A DNA stretch of 41,205 bases. Origin: an uncultured Clostridia bacterium. GTDB lineage: Bacteria; Bacillota; Clostridia; Oscillospirales; Acutalibacteraceae. Shown here piece after piece: positions 1 through 9,300 of the stretch (the first letter of the stretch is position 1; each line of letters begins with the position of its first letter). Both the position numbers and the translations under genes were made by a program. Location: contig CALWIP010000013.1 in the NCBI GenBank assembly GCA_944380775.1, forward strand, positions 1 to 41,205, written 5' to 3'. The notes beneath the pieces were generated by a model. It was not told the DNA's origin, made no database searches, and worked only from the letters and a program-made list of their open reading frames with translations.

Positions 1-816
1 ACGCTGCCCGGCAAGGTGGCCGTCAAGGTGCATTCCGGGGAGAAGGGCAACCAGAATTTCCTGCACCCGGAGTTTTGGAAGCCGGTGGTTGAGGAAGTCA
101 ACGGCACGGTGGTGGAGTGCAACACCGCCTACGGCGACGCGTCCGGCGGCGTGCGCGACCATACGGAATCCCACCGCCAGCTGCTGGAGGAACACGGCTG
201 GACGAAATATTTCACCGTGGACCTGATGGACGCGGAAGGCCCGGACGCCGTTTGGCCCATCCCGAACGGCAAGGTGCTCAAGGAAAACCGCCTCGGCAAG
301 CATCTGGAAAACTATGATTCCATGCTGGTGCTGGCGCATTTCAAGGGCCACCCGATGGGCGGCTACGGCGGCGCGCTCAAGCAGCTCGCCATCGGCTGCG
401 CGTCCCGCGCGGGCAAAGCGCTCATCCACTCGGCGGGCAAAACGGACGACCGCTTCGAAACCTGGAAGCAGCACGCGGACAGCACCGCTTTCCCGGAGGC
501 GATGGCCGACGCGGCGTTCAGCGTGGCCGAGCATTTCAAGGGCAGGATCGCCTACCTCAACGTGATGAAGAACCTCTCGGTGGACTGCGACTGCTGCGCC
601 GTGGCCGAGGACCCCTGCATGGAAGATATCGGCGTGCTCGCGTCGCTCGACCCGGTCGCCATTGACCAGGCGTGCATCGACCTCGTGCTCCAGTCCGGCG
701 ACCCGGGCAAGGAGCATTTTATGGAGCGCGTCAACAGCCGCAACGGCATCCACACCATTGAGGCTGCGGCTGAATTGGGCGCGGGCAGCAGGGATTACGA
801 ATTGATCGAACTGTAA
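1..816 (+). CDS. DUF362 family protein, 5'-truncated by window
   Basis: The frame is open to base 1 and begins inside the family signature LPGKVAVK, so the true start lies upstream, by my estimate of the family about 40-45 codons. The rest looks complete: ECNTAYGDASGG, the H-F-K-G-H-P-M-G-G-Y-G-G block, HSAGKT, a cysteine-rich VDCDCCAVAEDPC segment, LDPVAIDQACIDLV and NSRNGIHTIE are all characteristic of DUF362 proteins. The family is often found beside ferredoxins and flavodoxins. Its biochemical role is not settled, and the clustered cysteines could bind a metal or iron-sulfur centre. A TetR regulator and an iron-sulfur aldo/keto reductase remnant follow on the same strand, suggesting a small redox cluster. 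The family call is firm; the function is unknown. Confidence 0.88.
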   Translation, partial: TLPGKVAVKVHSGEKGNQNFLHPEFWKPVVEEVNGTVVECNTAYGDASGGVRDHTESHRQLLEEHGWTKYFTVDLMDAEGPDAVWPIPNGKVLKENRLGKHLENYDSMLVLAHFKGHPMGGYGGALKQLAIGCASRAGKALIHSAGKTDDRFETWKQHADSTAFPEAMADAAFSVAEHFKGRIAYLNVMKNLSVDCDCCAVAEDPCMEDIGVLASLDPVAIDQACIDLVLQSGDPGKEHFMERVNSRNGIHTIEAAAELGAGSRDYELIEL

Positions 817-891
817 CGGGAAGGGAGCGGCCGCCCCGCCGGTTGGCCGCCCCGGAAAACGCCGGGTGCTTCCCGGGAAGGGGGCCGCCGC

Positions 892-1551
892 ATGCCGAAA
901 GATTCTGAGGAGCGGGCAAACGCGAGGAAAGAAGAGATTATCAACGCCTGCGCGGCATTGTATGAGACCGTGGGCTACAAGGACATCACCATCCGCGACA
1001 TCGGCAAAAAGACCTCGTTTACCCGCACCGCCATCTACCATTATTTCCAAACCAAAGAGGAAATTTTCCTCGCGCTGCTCCAGCGGGAACACGAGGCCTG
1101 GGCCGCGGACTTAGAGGCGCTCGCCGCGCAAGGCGGAGGCTTGACGCCGGAGGCGTTCGCCGGGGCCTTTGCCGCCACGCTGGGGCGGCGCGGCTGTATG
1201 CTTAAATTGATGTCGATGAACCTTTATGACATGGAGGGCAACAGCCGCATGGAAAACCTGGTGGCGTTCAAGCGGGCCTACGCCGCGGCGCTGCGGGCCG
1301 CCGGACGCTGCCTGGAGCGCTATTTCCCCCGCCTGGCGGGGCGCGGCGCGCAGGAATTTTTATACGGCTTTTTCCCGTTCCTCTTCGGGGTTTACCCTTA
1401 CACCTCGCGCACCGAAAAGCAAGCCGGGGCGATGGCGCAGGCCGGCGTGCCGTGCTGGCCGTACACCGCGCAGGAGCTCGTGCGGGAATTCACCGCGCGG
1501 GCGCTGCGGGGGCTTTTAGCGGAACAGCCTCGTGAGGATCTGTCAGAATAA
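892..1551 (+). CDS. TetR/AcrR family transcriptional regulator
   Basis: 219 residues, the usual TetR length. The N-terminal helix-turn-helix spans about residues 14-60, with the typical core ITIRDIGKKTSFTRTAIYHY followed by FQTKEEIF. The C-terminal ligand-binding half (about 65-219) is divergent, so the ligand cannot be inferred. The ATG at 892 follows a GGGAAGGGGG ribosome site. It lies 75 bases after the DUF362 gene and 11 bases before the aldo/keto reductase remnant, so the three probably form one transcription unit that this protein may control. A local repressor role is inferred from family and position only. Confidence 0.9.
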   Translation: MPKDSEERANARKEEIINACAALYETVGYKDITIRDIGKKTSFTRTAIYHYFQTKEEIFLALLQREHEAWAADLEALAAQGGGLTPEAFAGAFAATLGRRGCMLKLMSMNLYDMEGNSRMENLVAFKRAYAAALRAAGRCLERYFPRLAGRGAQEFLYGFFPFLFGVYPYTSRTEKQAGAMAQAGVPCWPYTAQELVREFTARALRGLLAEQPREDLSE

Positions 1552-1562
1552 GGAGAAGGAAC

Positions 1563-2048
1563 ATGGAATACCGCATCCATCCGAAAACAGGGGACAAAAT
1601 TGGCGTCGTCGGCATCGGCGCCGGGCCGGTGGGCGCGGCGCTGACTCCGGCGCAGTGCATCCAGTACGCGTTGGATAAGCCCGGCGTGCTCACGGTGCTG
1701 CCCGGCCTGCGCAGCGTGGAGGGCGTCAAGCAGGCGCTCTCGTACTTTACCGCTTCCCCTGAGGCGCGCGATTATGCGGCGATCGCCTCGCTCACGCCGA
1801 AGGACGCCGCCGGGGCGTGCGTCTACTGTAACCACTGCCAGCCGTGCCCCGCGGGCTTGAACGTCGGCCTGATCAACAAATATTACGACCTTGCCGCCAT
1901 CGGCGACACGCTGGCGGCGGAGCATTACGCGAAGCTCTCGAAGACCGCGGCGGACTGCACCGGCTGCGGCCATTGCGGCCGCCGCTGCCCGTTCCACGTA
2001 GCGCAGCCGCAGCGGATGAAAGAGATTGCCGCCTATTTTGGAAAATAA
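1563..2048 (+). pseudogene. Internally deleted iron-sulfur aldo/keto reductase
   Basis: 161 residues, whereas ferredoxin-type aldo/keto reductases of this kind usually run about 370-380. Residues 1-21 match the N-terminal first strand of the family (MEYR....GDKIGVVGIGAG). From about residue 22 (PVGAALTPAQC) the text is the extreme C-terminal part: LTPAQCIQYALDKPGV, LPGLRSVEGV, then two 4Fe-4S motifs with cysteines 86/89/92/95 and 132/135/138/142. Nearly the whole TIM barrel, including the Asp-Tyr-Lys-His catalytic tetrad, is missing, and the join near base 1625 stays in frame. The start has a good GGAGAAGGA site. The product may still be translated as a small 2x[4Fe-4S] protein but cannot be an aldo/keto reductase. 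An assembly collapse is the main alternative. Confidence 0.8.
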
Positions 2049-2081
2049 CGTCCATGCGCCGTTTGGCTGTTTTTCCCTTTG

Positions 2082-2118
2082 CAAAAGGGGCCCGCCGTGA
2101 GGCAGGCCCCTTTTTTGC
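2082..2118. terminator. Bidirectional intrinsic terminator between convergent genes
   Basis: A hairpin AAAAGGGGCC(c)GCC - gtga - GGC(a)GGCCCCTTTTTT. The A-run on one side and T-run on the other let it stop transcription from both the aldo/keto reductase remnant (+) and the lipoprotein pseudogene (-). Confidence 0.85.
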
Positions 2119-2151
2119 GCCATGCTGGGGAGGATTCGCCGCGTCCGGCGT

Positions 2152-3327
2152 TTAATAGCCGCGCCAGCGGTCGATCACCGTGCCGTCCACGGCGTCAATG
2201 GTAAACACCGGCTCCCAGAGGGAATCCGGCGCGGGCGCGCCGCCCTCGTATACCGGCCAGTAGGAGCCGTAAAAATCCCAGACCGGGCGGTACTGGTAGC
2301 TTCCGTCCGCCTGCAAAACGGCCATGTAGCCGAAGCGGATCTCCTCCACGCGCAGGATGTTTTCCTCGGGCGCGGCGGCGGCTTCCAGCGGCTGGATGTC
2401 CAGCAGCGCGACTGCCTCAAAAATGGCGGCAATCTCGTCAAACGGCAGCAGCGCGGCGGATTCTTCCAGAACCTCCCCCACCTGCATCGGGTTTTCATAG
2501 GAGAGGGAGCAGACGCCGGCGTCGTCCACCGTGACGGAGATGACCTCTGTCCCGCTGACGAAACGGCCGCCGTCGTTTACGCCGTGGGCGGCGTCCGGGT
2601 TCACCGGGATGCCGCCAATCTCCCGCGTGAAGAGCAGGCCGTACTTGCGCCCCTTGGCCGCAATGCGGTCCAGCTGGCCCGCCCGCGCCAGCGTAAAGCC
2701 CTCGCGCAGCGCGTCTACCTCGGCCTGGGCGTAAAGCTCCGCCTGGGCGGCGTTGATGGCGCAGCCGTCGGCCCCGCCGTCTTCGTTGAGCGGGAGCAGG
2801 CCGCCCGGGGCGGCAGACTCCCCGCAGGAGTATTCCAGCGTGGGCGTGTAAGAGATGCGGCCCGTTTCATCCAGCCAGTAGGAGCAAACGATGCTCAGCC
2901 GCGAAACGGCAGGGTCCCCGGCGGTGAGCCAGAGGCGGTAGCTCGTGTTGCCCTCCAGCGAGCCGGTCAGGGCCTGCTCTTCCAGCCCTTCGCCGCACTA
3001 GGGTTCCCAGGAGAGCGCGTGCCGCCAGGGCGCGTCCCCCTCGTGGCGCTCCGTGAAGGCGCGAACCTCTTCGCCGGAAAAGAGCGCCGGCTCCGCGGCG
3101 AGAATCCCGGCGGAAGCGGCGTCAGGGATGTGCACGGCGGCGTCCACGGAAACGCGGCTGACGCCGGTTTCGGAGGCGGCTTCAAACGTATAATGCGCCG
3201 GCGCGCGGAGCGATTCGGTCAGCGGCGCAGCGGCTTCCGGTTCCTCCGGGACGGGGGATGCGGCGGGCGCGGCCGCGCACCCGCAGAGCAGCGCCAAAAC
3301 CGCCAAAAGGGAATAGAATCGTTTCAT
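2152..3327 (-). pseudogene. Lipoprotein (DUF6034-like) split by an in-frame TAG
   Basis: The ATG at 3327 has a GGAGGTG site four bases upstream and starts a lipoprotein signal peptide (MKRFYSLLAVLALLCGC, lipid cysteine at residue 17) followed by an Ala/Pro-rich linker. After 109 codons there is a TAG at 2998-3000. Beyond it the same frame continues with no further stop to a TAA at 2152, and I could read sensible protein through the gap (CGEGLEEQALTGSLEGN..., CSYWLDETGRISYTP...). The full product would be about 390 residues. Segments such as VSVDAAVHIPDA and the C-terminal FTIDAVDGTVIDRW recall clostridial DUF6034 lipoproteins; that family name is tentative. The gene lies 120 bases after the histidine kinase, so it may be a target or partner of the two-component system. 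A single nonsense change suggests recent inactivation or a sequencing error. Confidence 0.78.
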
Positions 3328-3447
3328 CGGGTTCACCTCCGGTTTTCCGGGCTGCGGCGCGCCTGCCGCGCCGCGCGGCCCTTTTTCTATCTTTAGAATA
3401 CCGGAAAAACGGGGAGAAGTCCTCCGCAAACCGTATGGGAATTGTCA

Positions 3448-4833
3448 TCAATTTGTAAAAATGCGCGCGGTCACGGTAGTCCCCTGCCCGGGCGCGCTGC
3501 GGATCGAGAGCGAGCCGCCGTGCAATTCGCAAATCCGCTTGCAGATGGCCAGGCCGAGGCCCGCCCCGCCGGCTTTGCGCGAGCGCGCGGGGTCCACGCG
3601 GTAAAACGGCTCCGTAAGGCGCGGGAGATGTTCCGCCGGGATGCCGCAGCCGCGGTCCGAAACGGTGAAGACGGCAAATTCGCCGTCCGCTTCGGCGCGC
3701 GCCTCCACCTGCGGGTCCCCGGCGGAGGCGCGCAGCGCGTTTTCAATCAAATTGCACAGCAGGCTGGCGAGCAGCGCCTTGTCGGCGCGGAGCGCCGGAA
3801 GAAAAAACGAGAAACGCACCGCCGGGTAGCGCTCGCGCAGCTCCTGCTCCAACGCGGCGAGGTCCACCGGCTCGCGCTCCACGCCGCCGGAGGAAAGGCC
3901 CGCGAGCTCCGTCATGCTGCCGGCCAGGCGCCCAGCCTGCTGCCCGGCGCGGTAGATGCCCTCGCAGCAGGCGCGCCGCTGGTCCTCGCGGAGCGGCATG
4001 CGCAGCAGCGTGTCCGCGTAGCCGAGGATGGCAGTCATCGGCGTTTTCATTTCGTGGGAGAGCGCGCCGAGCAGGAACTGCCGCTTTTGCAGCTCTTCGT
4101 CCCGCCAGGCAATCTGCGCTTCCAGGGAATCCGCCATTTTGTCAAACGCGCGGGAGAGCGCGCCCACCTCGTCTTTGTCCCGGGAGCCGGTGCGCAGGCG
4201 GAGGTTTCCCGCGGCGATGGCCGGGGCGGTCTCGGTGAGCAGGGCGACGGGCCGCAGCACGCGGCGGGAGAGCAGGGCGGAGGAAAGGCCCGCGAGCGCG
4301 CAAGCCGCCGCCAAAAGCCCCAGGCAGAGGCCGCGCAGCGCGGAAAGGCGCGCCTGCGTGGCGGAGACGTCGGTGGTCAAATAGGCGACGAAATCCTCGC
4401 CGTAGACGGAAAACGGGCACGCCGCCAGCAAAAGATTCCCCGAACGGCGCAGCACCGGCGCGGGGGCCCCCTCCGGCGCGGGGAGCGCTTCTCCGGCGAA
4501 GGCGGCCGCTGGGTCCGCGGCGGCGCGGTGGTAGAGGTATTGCCCGTCCCACGCGAGGGAATAGGCCCGCGCGGGGCTCTGCGTCAGGCCGGCGTAAGAA
4601 GAAAAATAATACTGCACCACGCTGCGCAGCGTGGCGTCCCGCACGCCGGGAGCGGCCGTCTCGCTGGCGGAGACGACGTTCGAGCAAGAGAGGGCCAGCG
4701 CTTGCGCGGCGCTCTCCTCGTCGGCGCGGCGCAGGGTTTCCTCCTGCATGCGCAGCAGGGCGAATAGGCACGCCGCCAGCACCAGCGCCAGCGCGGCGGC
4801 GTTGAGCAGCGAGAGCTTTTTCCACAGGCGCAT
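3448..4833 (-). CDS. Sensor histidine kinase of a two-component system
   Basis: 461 residues. Transmembrane helices lie at about 7-27 and 166-188 with an extracytoplasmic sensing region between them, then HAMP (about 189-242), the HisKA H-box ALSHEMKTPMTAIL with His260, the N-box NLIENALRAS (Asn365), the G1 box DRGCGI (393-398) and the G2 box GGAGLGLAI (422-430). All catalytic boxes are intact. The ATG directly abuts the TGA of the response regulator gene (TGAATG), with a GGGAGGG ribosome site inside the upstream gene, so translation is coupled. The signal cannot be read from the sequence. Confidence 0.94.
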   Translation of the reverse strand: MRLWKKLSLLNAAALALVLAACLFALLRMQEETLRRADEESAAQALALSCSNVVSASETAAPGVRDATLRSVVQYYFSSYAGLTQSPARAYSLAWDGQYLYHRAAADPAAAFAGEALPAPEGAPAPVLRRSGNLLLAACPFSVYGEDFVAYLTTDVSATQARLSALRGLCLGLLAAACALAGLSSALLSRRVLRPVALLTETAPAIAAGNLRLRTGSRDKDEVGALSRAFDKMADSLEAQIAWRDEELQKRQFLLGALSHEMKTPMTAILGYADTLLRMPLREDQRRACCEGIYRAGQQAGRLAGSMTELAGLSSGGVEREPVDLAALEQELRERYPAVRFSFFLPALRADKALLASLLCNLIENALRASAGDPQVEARAEADGEFAVFTVSDRGCGIPAEHLPRLTEPFYRVDPARSRKAGGAGLGLAICKRICELHGGSLSIRSAPGQGTTVTARIFTN

Positions 4834-5499
4834 TCAGTTCCCTCCCAGCAGTTTGTAGCCCACGCGGTGCACGGTGACAATGCGCGCGCCCCAGCCGAGC
4901 TTTTTGCGCAGCGCGGCAATGTGGTTGTCCACTGTGCGCGTCTCGCCGAAATACCGCTCGCCCCACACCTCCTGCAGCAGCTGCTCGCGGGAGAACACCA
5001 TGTCCGGGTGTTTCATGAGCAGGAGCAGCAGCGCATATTCCATCGGCGTGAGCTCCACGGGCCTGCCGTCTTGGCGGACGGTATGCTCCGCCTCATGGAG
5101 CGTGACGCCGCCCACGCGGTAGCAGGCCGGGCGCGGGCGGCGGCGCTCCAGAACCTTCTCCACGCGCACGAGCAGCTCCAGCACGTCGAACGGCTTGGTC
5201 ATGTAGTCCTCCGCGCCGAGCCGCAGGCCCGCCACCTTGCTGGCGGTGTCGGATTTGGCGGAGAGGTAGATGACGGGGATTTCCCGCTCGCGCAGCGGCG
5301 CGCAGAGCGCAAAACCGTCCACGCCCGGCAGCAGGATGTCCAGGAGCGCGAGGTCGAAGGGTTCCTCCGCGGCCGCGGCGAGCGCCGCGTCCCCGTCTGG
5401 GGCCGTTCGGCAGCGGTATCCCGCAAGCGAAAGGTTCATCTCCAGCAGCGCGGCGATCGCCGGGTCGTCCTCCACGATTAAAATCCGCCCGCGTTCCAT
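4834..5499 (-). CDS. OmpR/PhoB-type response regulator
   Basis: 221 residues. The receiver domain has the acidic pocket VEDD, phospho-acceptor Asp54 in LLDILLPG, Ser80 in YLSAKSD and Lys102 in TKPFD. The C-terminal winged helix shows LTPMEYALLLLL, REQLLQEVWG, RTVDNHIAALRKKLG and VHRVGYKL. I chose the ATG at 5499 (MERGRILIVEDD) over the one six bases earlier because AGGAGG then sits about seven bases upstream. First gene of the minus-strand operon with the histidine kinase. Confidence 0.93.
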   Translation of the reverse strand: MERGRILIVEDDPAIAALLEMNLSLAGYRCRTAPDGDAALAAAAEEPFDLALLDILLPGVDGFALCAPLREREIPVIYLSAKSDTASKVAGLRLGAEDYMTKPFDVLELLVRVEKVLERRRPRPACYRVGGVTLHEAEHTVRQDGRPVELTPMEYALLLLLMKHPDMVFSREQLLQEVWGERYFGETRTVDNHIAALRKKLGWGARIVTVHRVGYKLLGGN

Positions 5500-5524
5500 A
5501 CGCATCCCTCCTGTTTTTATTTTC

Positions 5525-5553
5525 AGTATATCCCTGCGGCGGGAGAAAAGCAA
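5525..5553 (-). promoter_or_regulatory. SigA-type promoter for the response regulator operon
   Basis: Read on the minus strand: TTGCTT, 17-base spacer, TATACT, about 25 bases before the regulator start. Good spacing and -10 match. Confidence 0.6.
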
Positions 5554-5575
5554 CCGCCTGCGCGCGGCGGGCCTA

Positions 5576-5604
5576 TGGACTTTTCCGGATGATTTCAGTA
5601 TAAT
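5576..5604 (+). promoter_or_regulatory. Predicted promoter for pth-mfd
   Basis: A consensus TATAAT at 5599-5604 lies 17 bases after TGGACT, a partial -35 match. It is divergent from the response regulator promoter. A roughly 100-base leader follows, containing a small terminator-like hairpin. Confidence 0.55.
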
Positions 5605-5655
5605 AAGCATACAAATGGAAAAAGGATACAGGAAAGGGCGCCGCGCCAGTGGGAA

Positions 5656-5680
5656 CTCCCGGATGCTTCCGGGAGCTTTT
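5656..5680 (+). terminator. Terminator-like hairpin in the pth leader
   Basis: A perfect 8-bp stem CTCCCGGA - tgct - TCCGGGAG followed by CTTTT, about 30 bases upstream of the pth start. The T-run is short, so it may be a weak attenuator or only an mRNA structure. Confidence 0.35.
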
Positions 5681-5710
5681 GCAGCGCCCGGAAAAGGGAA
5701 GGGAGCAAAG

Positions 5711-6346
5711 ATGTTGCAATGGCTTGCGCCGCGGCCGTCCGGCCCGGTGGAATATTTGATTGTGGGCCTGGGGAACCCGGGCAAAAAATATGAGGGGACG
5801 CGCCACAACGCCGGGTTTATGGCGCTGGACGTGCTGGCGGCGCGCTGCGGCGCGCAGGTGTCGCGCGCAAAATTCCACGGCCTGTGCGGCGGCGCGGAGG
5901 TTGGCGGGCGGCGCGCGCTGCTGCTCAAGCCCGCCACGTTCATGAACCTGAGCGGCCAGAGCGTCTGCGAGGCGCAGGCGTTTTATAAGATCCCGCCGGA
6001 AAAGACCATTTTGCTCTCCGACGATATTTCCCTCGCGCCCGGGCGCATCCGCGTGCGGGCCAAGGGCAGCGACGGCGGCCACAACGGCCTCAAGAGCATT
6101 TTCGGCCTCGCGGGCAGCGACGCGTTCCCGCGCGTGAAGATCGGCGTGGGCGCCAAGCCCGCCAGCTGGGACCTCGCGGACTGGGTGCTCTCCGCGTTCA
6201 CCGTCCAAGAGCGCGCCCTGCTGGGGGATGCGCTGGAGCACGCCGCCGACGCCGTCGAGTGGATGGTGAAAGGGAAAATTTCGGAAGCCATGAACCGCTA
6301 CAACCAGGCCCCCAAGGCCAGCGAAAAGGAGAATCCGCCGTCGTGA
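5711..6346 (+). CDS. pth: Peptidyl-tRNA hydrolase
   Basis: 211 residues. Pth cleaves peptidyl-tRNA released by stalled ribosomes to recycle tRNA. The family signatures are complete: LIVGLGNPGKKYEGTRHNAGF with catalytic His32, KPATFMNLSGQSV with the substrate-binding Asn, DDISLAPGRIRVR and GSDGGHNGLKSI. The ATG at 5711 has GGGAAGGGAG just upstream; the frame is open further upstream but without family similarity. Its TGA overlaps the ATG of mfd by one base, the common clostridial pth-mfd pairing. Confidence 0.96.
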   Translation: MLQWLAPRPSGPVEYLIVGLGNPGKKYEGTRHNAGFMALDVLAARCGAQVSRAKFHGLCGGAEVGGRRALLLKPATFMNLSGQSVCEAQAFYKIPPEKTILLSDDISLAPGRIRVRAKGSDGGHNGLKSIFGLAGSDAFPRVKIGVGAKPASWDLADWVLSAFTVQERALLGDALEHAADAVEWMVKGKISEAMNRYNQAPKASEKENPPS

Positions 6347-9300
6347 TGCAGTTTTTACTCGACGCCATCGCCCGCCTGCCGGAATACCGGACGCTCGAGG
6401 CCGCCGTGCGCGCGCGCGGCCCAGCCGAGGCGGCGGGCCTTTCCGGCGTGCACAAAGCGAATGTCGTGGCCGCGCTCTGTTCGCGGCTGCAGCGCCGGGC
6501 GCTCGTCCTCGCGGCAGACGAGGCGGAGGCCCAGCGCCTTTGCGAGGACCTGGAGGCCATGGGCCTGCGCCCGCTTTTTTACCCCGCGCGGGACTTCTGC
6601 CTGCGCGACGAGGAGGTTGCCTCGCACGAATATGAGCACCAGCGCCTGCAGGCGCTGGCCCGGTGGATGGACGGCGCGTGCGGCTGCGTGGTCGCCTGCG
6701 TGGACGCGGCGCTGCAAATCACCCTGCCGCCGCAGGAGCTGCAAAAGAGAAGGCTTCCGCTCGCGCCCGGGCAGGAGATCTCCGAAGAGGACGCCGCGGC
6801 GGCGCTGCTGGCCTGCGGGTTTGTCCGCGCGGACCAGATTGACGGCCCGGGGCAGTTCTCCATCCGCGGCGGCATCCTCGACTTTTTCTCGCCCGGCGCG
6901 CCGGCCCCGGTGCGCGCGGAATTCTGGGGGGACGAGGTCGACACCGTCTCCTATTTTGACCTCGAGAGCCAGCGCCGCACCGAGCCGCTGCCCGGCGGCG
7001 CGCAGATTTCCCCTGCGCGGGAGGCGCTGATCGACGACCCCGCCGCGCTGGCGCAGCGGATGCGCCGCCACGCCCAAAGCCTGCGGGGCAAGGCGGCCGC
7101 GCAGGCGAAGGCGGTGCTGCAAGCCCAGGCGGACCGCCTGGACCAGGGCCTGCGCCTGGCGTGCGCGGATAAATTTTTGCCGTGGCTTTATGGGGACGCC
7201 CCTGCGACATTGTTTTCCTATTTGGAGGAGGGGGACCTCCTTTTTGTCTCCGAGGCGGTGAAGGAAAAAGAGCGGATGCGCTCTACGCAGTGGCAGTGGG
7301 GGGAGGACCTCAAAACCTGCCTGCAAGAGGGCGTGCTCTGCCGCGGCCTGGACCGTTACTCCGGCGACTGGACGGACGCCGTCTCGTGCTTCCAGCGGCA
7401 GGGGGCCGTGTTCCTCGACGTGTTCGCGCGCGGCGGAGGGGAGATCCCGCTGCGGGCCGCCGTGAATTTCAACGTGCGGCAGCTCTCGCTCTGGGGCGGC
7501 AGTACGCAGCTTTTAGCCGAAGATTTGCAGGCGATGCTGCACAACCGCTGGTCCTGCGTGGTGCTTGCCGGCAACGAGCGCGCCGCCCGGGCCGCTGTCT
7601 CGGAGCTGGCGGCGCACGGCGTCCCTGCGCGGTACGAGGCGGAACCCGTTTCCCCGCCGCCCGGCGTGGCCGTGGTGACGGGCGGCGCGCTTTCGGCCGG
7701 CCTGGAATACCCCGGCGCGGCGTTCGGCCTCATCTCCCACGGGCGCATGCTGCAAACGCGGCAGAAATCCCGCCGGGCAAAGAACAAGAACAGCAAGGAG
7801 ATCTACAGCCTGGCGGACCTCGCGCCGGGCGATTATGTGGTGCACGCGACGCACGGCATCGGCGTTTTTGAGGGCATCCATAAGCTTGAGATGCGCGGCG
7901 TCGTCAAGGATTATATCAAGGTGCGCTATGCGAAAAACGACACGCTCTATGTGCCGGTGACGCAGCTGGACCTGGTCTCCAAATACATCGGCCCGCGCGA
8001 GGACGCGCAAATCAAGCTGCACCGCCTCGGCGGGCAGGAGTGGCAAAAGGCCAAAGCGCGCGTGCGCTCCGCCGTGAAGGACATGGCCAAAGAGCTCATC
8101 GCGCTCTACGCCGCGCGCATGCAGGCGAAGGGGCACGCCTTCCCCGAGGACAACGAGTGGCAGCGGGACTTTGAATCCCGCTTTGAATTCAACGAGACGG
8201 AGGATCAGCTCCGCTGCATTGAGGAGATCAAAGGGGATATGGAGCGGGAAGCGCCGATGGACCGCCTGCTCTGCGGCGACGTCGGCTTCGGGAAAACGGA
8301 GGTGGCGCTGCGCGCGGCGTTCAAATGCGTGACGGATTCCAAGCAGTGCGCCGTGCTTGTGCCGACGACCATCCTCGCTTGGCAGCATTACCAGACCATC
8401 CTGCGCCGCATGGAGGGCTTCCCGGTGACGGTGGAGCTGCTCTCGCGCTTCCGCACGCCCCGGCAGCAGGAGGAAATTTTGCGCCGCCTGCGCCGCGGGG
8501 AAATCGACGTCATTGTCGGCACGCACCGGCTGGTCTCCAAAGACGTGTCGTTCCGGGACCTCGGCCTCGTCATCATCGACGAGGAGCAGCGCTTCGGCGT
8601 CGCGCAGAAAGAGCGCCTCAAGGAGGTGTGCCGCAATGTGGACGTGCTCACGCTCTCGGCCACGCCGATCCCGCGCACGCTGAACATGGCGCTCTCCGGC
8701 ATCCGGGACATGTCCGTCATCGAAGAGGCCCCGCACGACCGCCACCCCGTGCAGACCTATGTGCTCGAGTACGACGCGGGCATCCTCGCGGACGCGGTGC
8801 GGCGCGAGCTGCGGCGCGGCGGCCAGGTGTATTACCTGCACAACGATGTGCGCACCATTGAGCGGACGGCCGCGGCCCTGCAGGAGCGCGTGCCGGAGGC
8901 GCGCATCGGCATCGGGCACGGGAAAATGGCGGAAAACGAGCTTTCGGAGGTGTGGCGGCGGCTCATCGACCATGAAATCGACGTGCTGGTATGCACCACC
9001 ATCATCGAGACCGGCGTGGACGTGCCGAACGCCAATACGCTCATCATCGACAACGCGGACCACCTCGGCCTCTCGCAGCTGCACCAGATCCGCGGGCGCG
9101 TGGGGCGTTCGTCGCGGCGCGCGTACGCGTACTTGACCTTCCGGCGCGACAAGGTCCTCACGGAAATCGCGCAAAAGCGCCTCTCGGCCATCCGCGAATT
9201 CACGGAATTCGGCTCCGGTTTCAAAATTGCCATGCGCGACCTCGAAATCCGCGGCGCAGGGAATATCCTGGGCGGCGAACAGCACGGCCACATGGAGGCC

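Noticed and set aside
2122-4767. Plus-strand open frames opposite the lipoprotein and histidine kinase (about 424 and 441 codons)
   Set aside because: Shadows of the minus-strand genes; no motifs, no ribosome sites.
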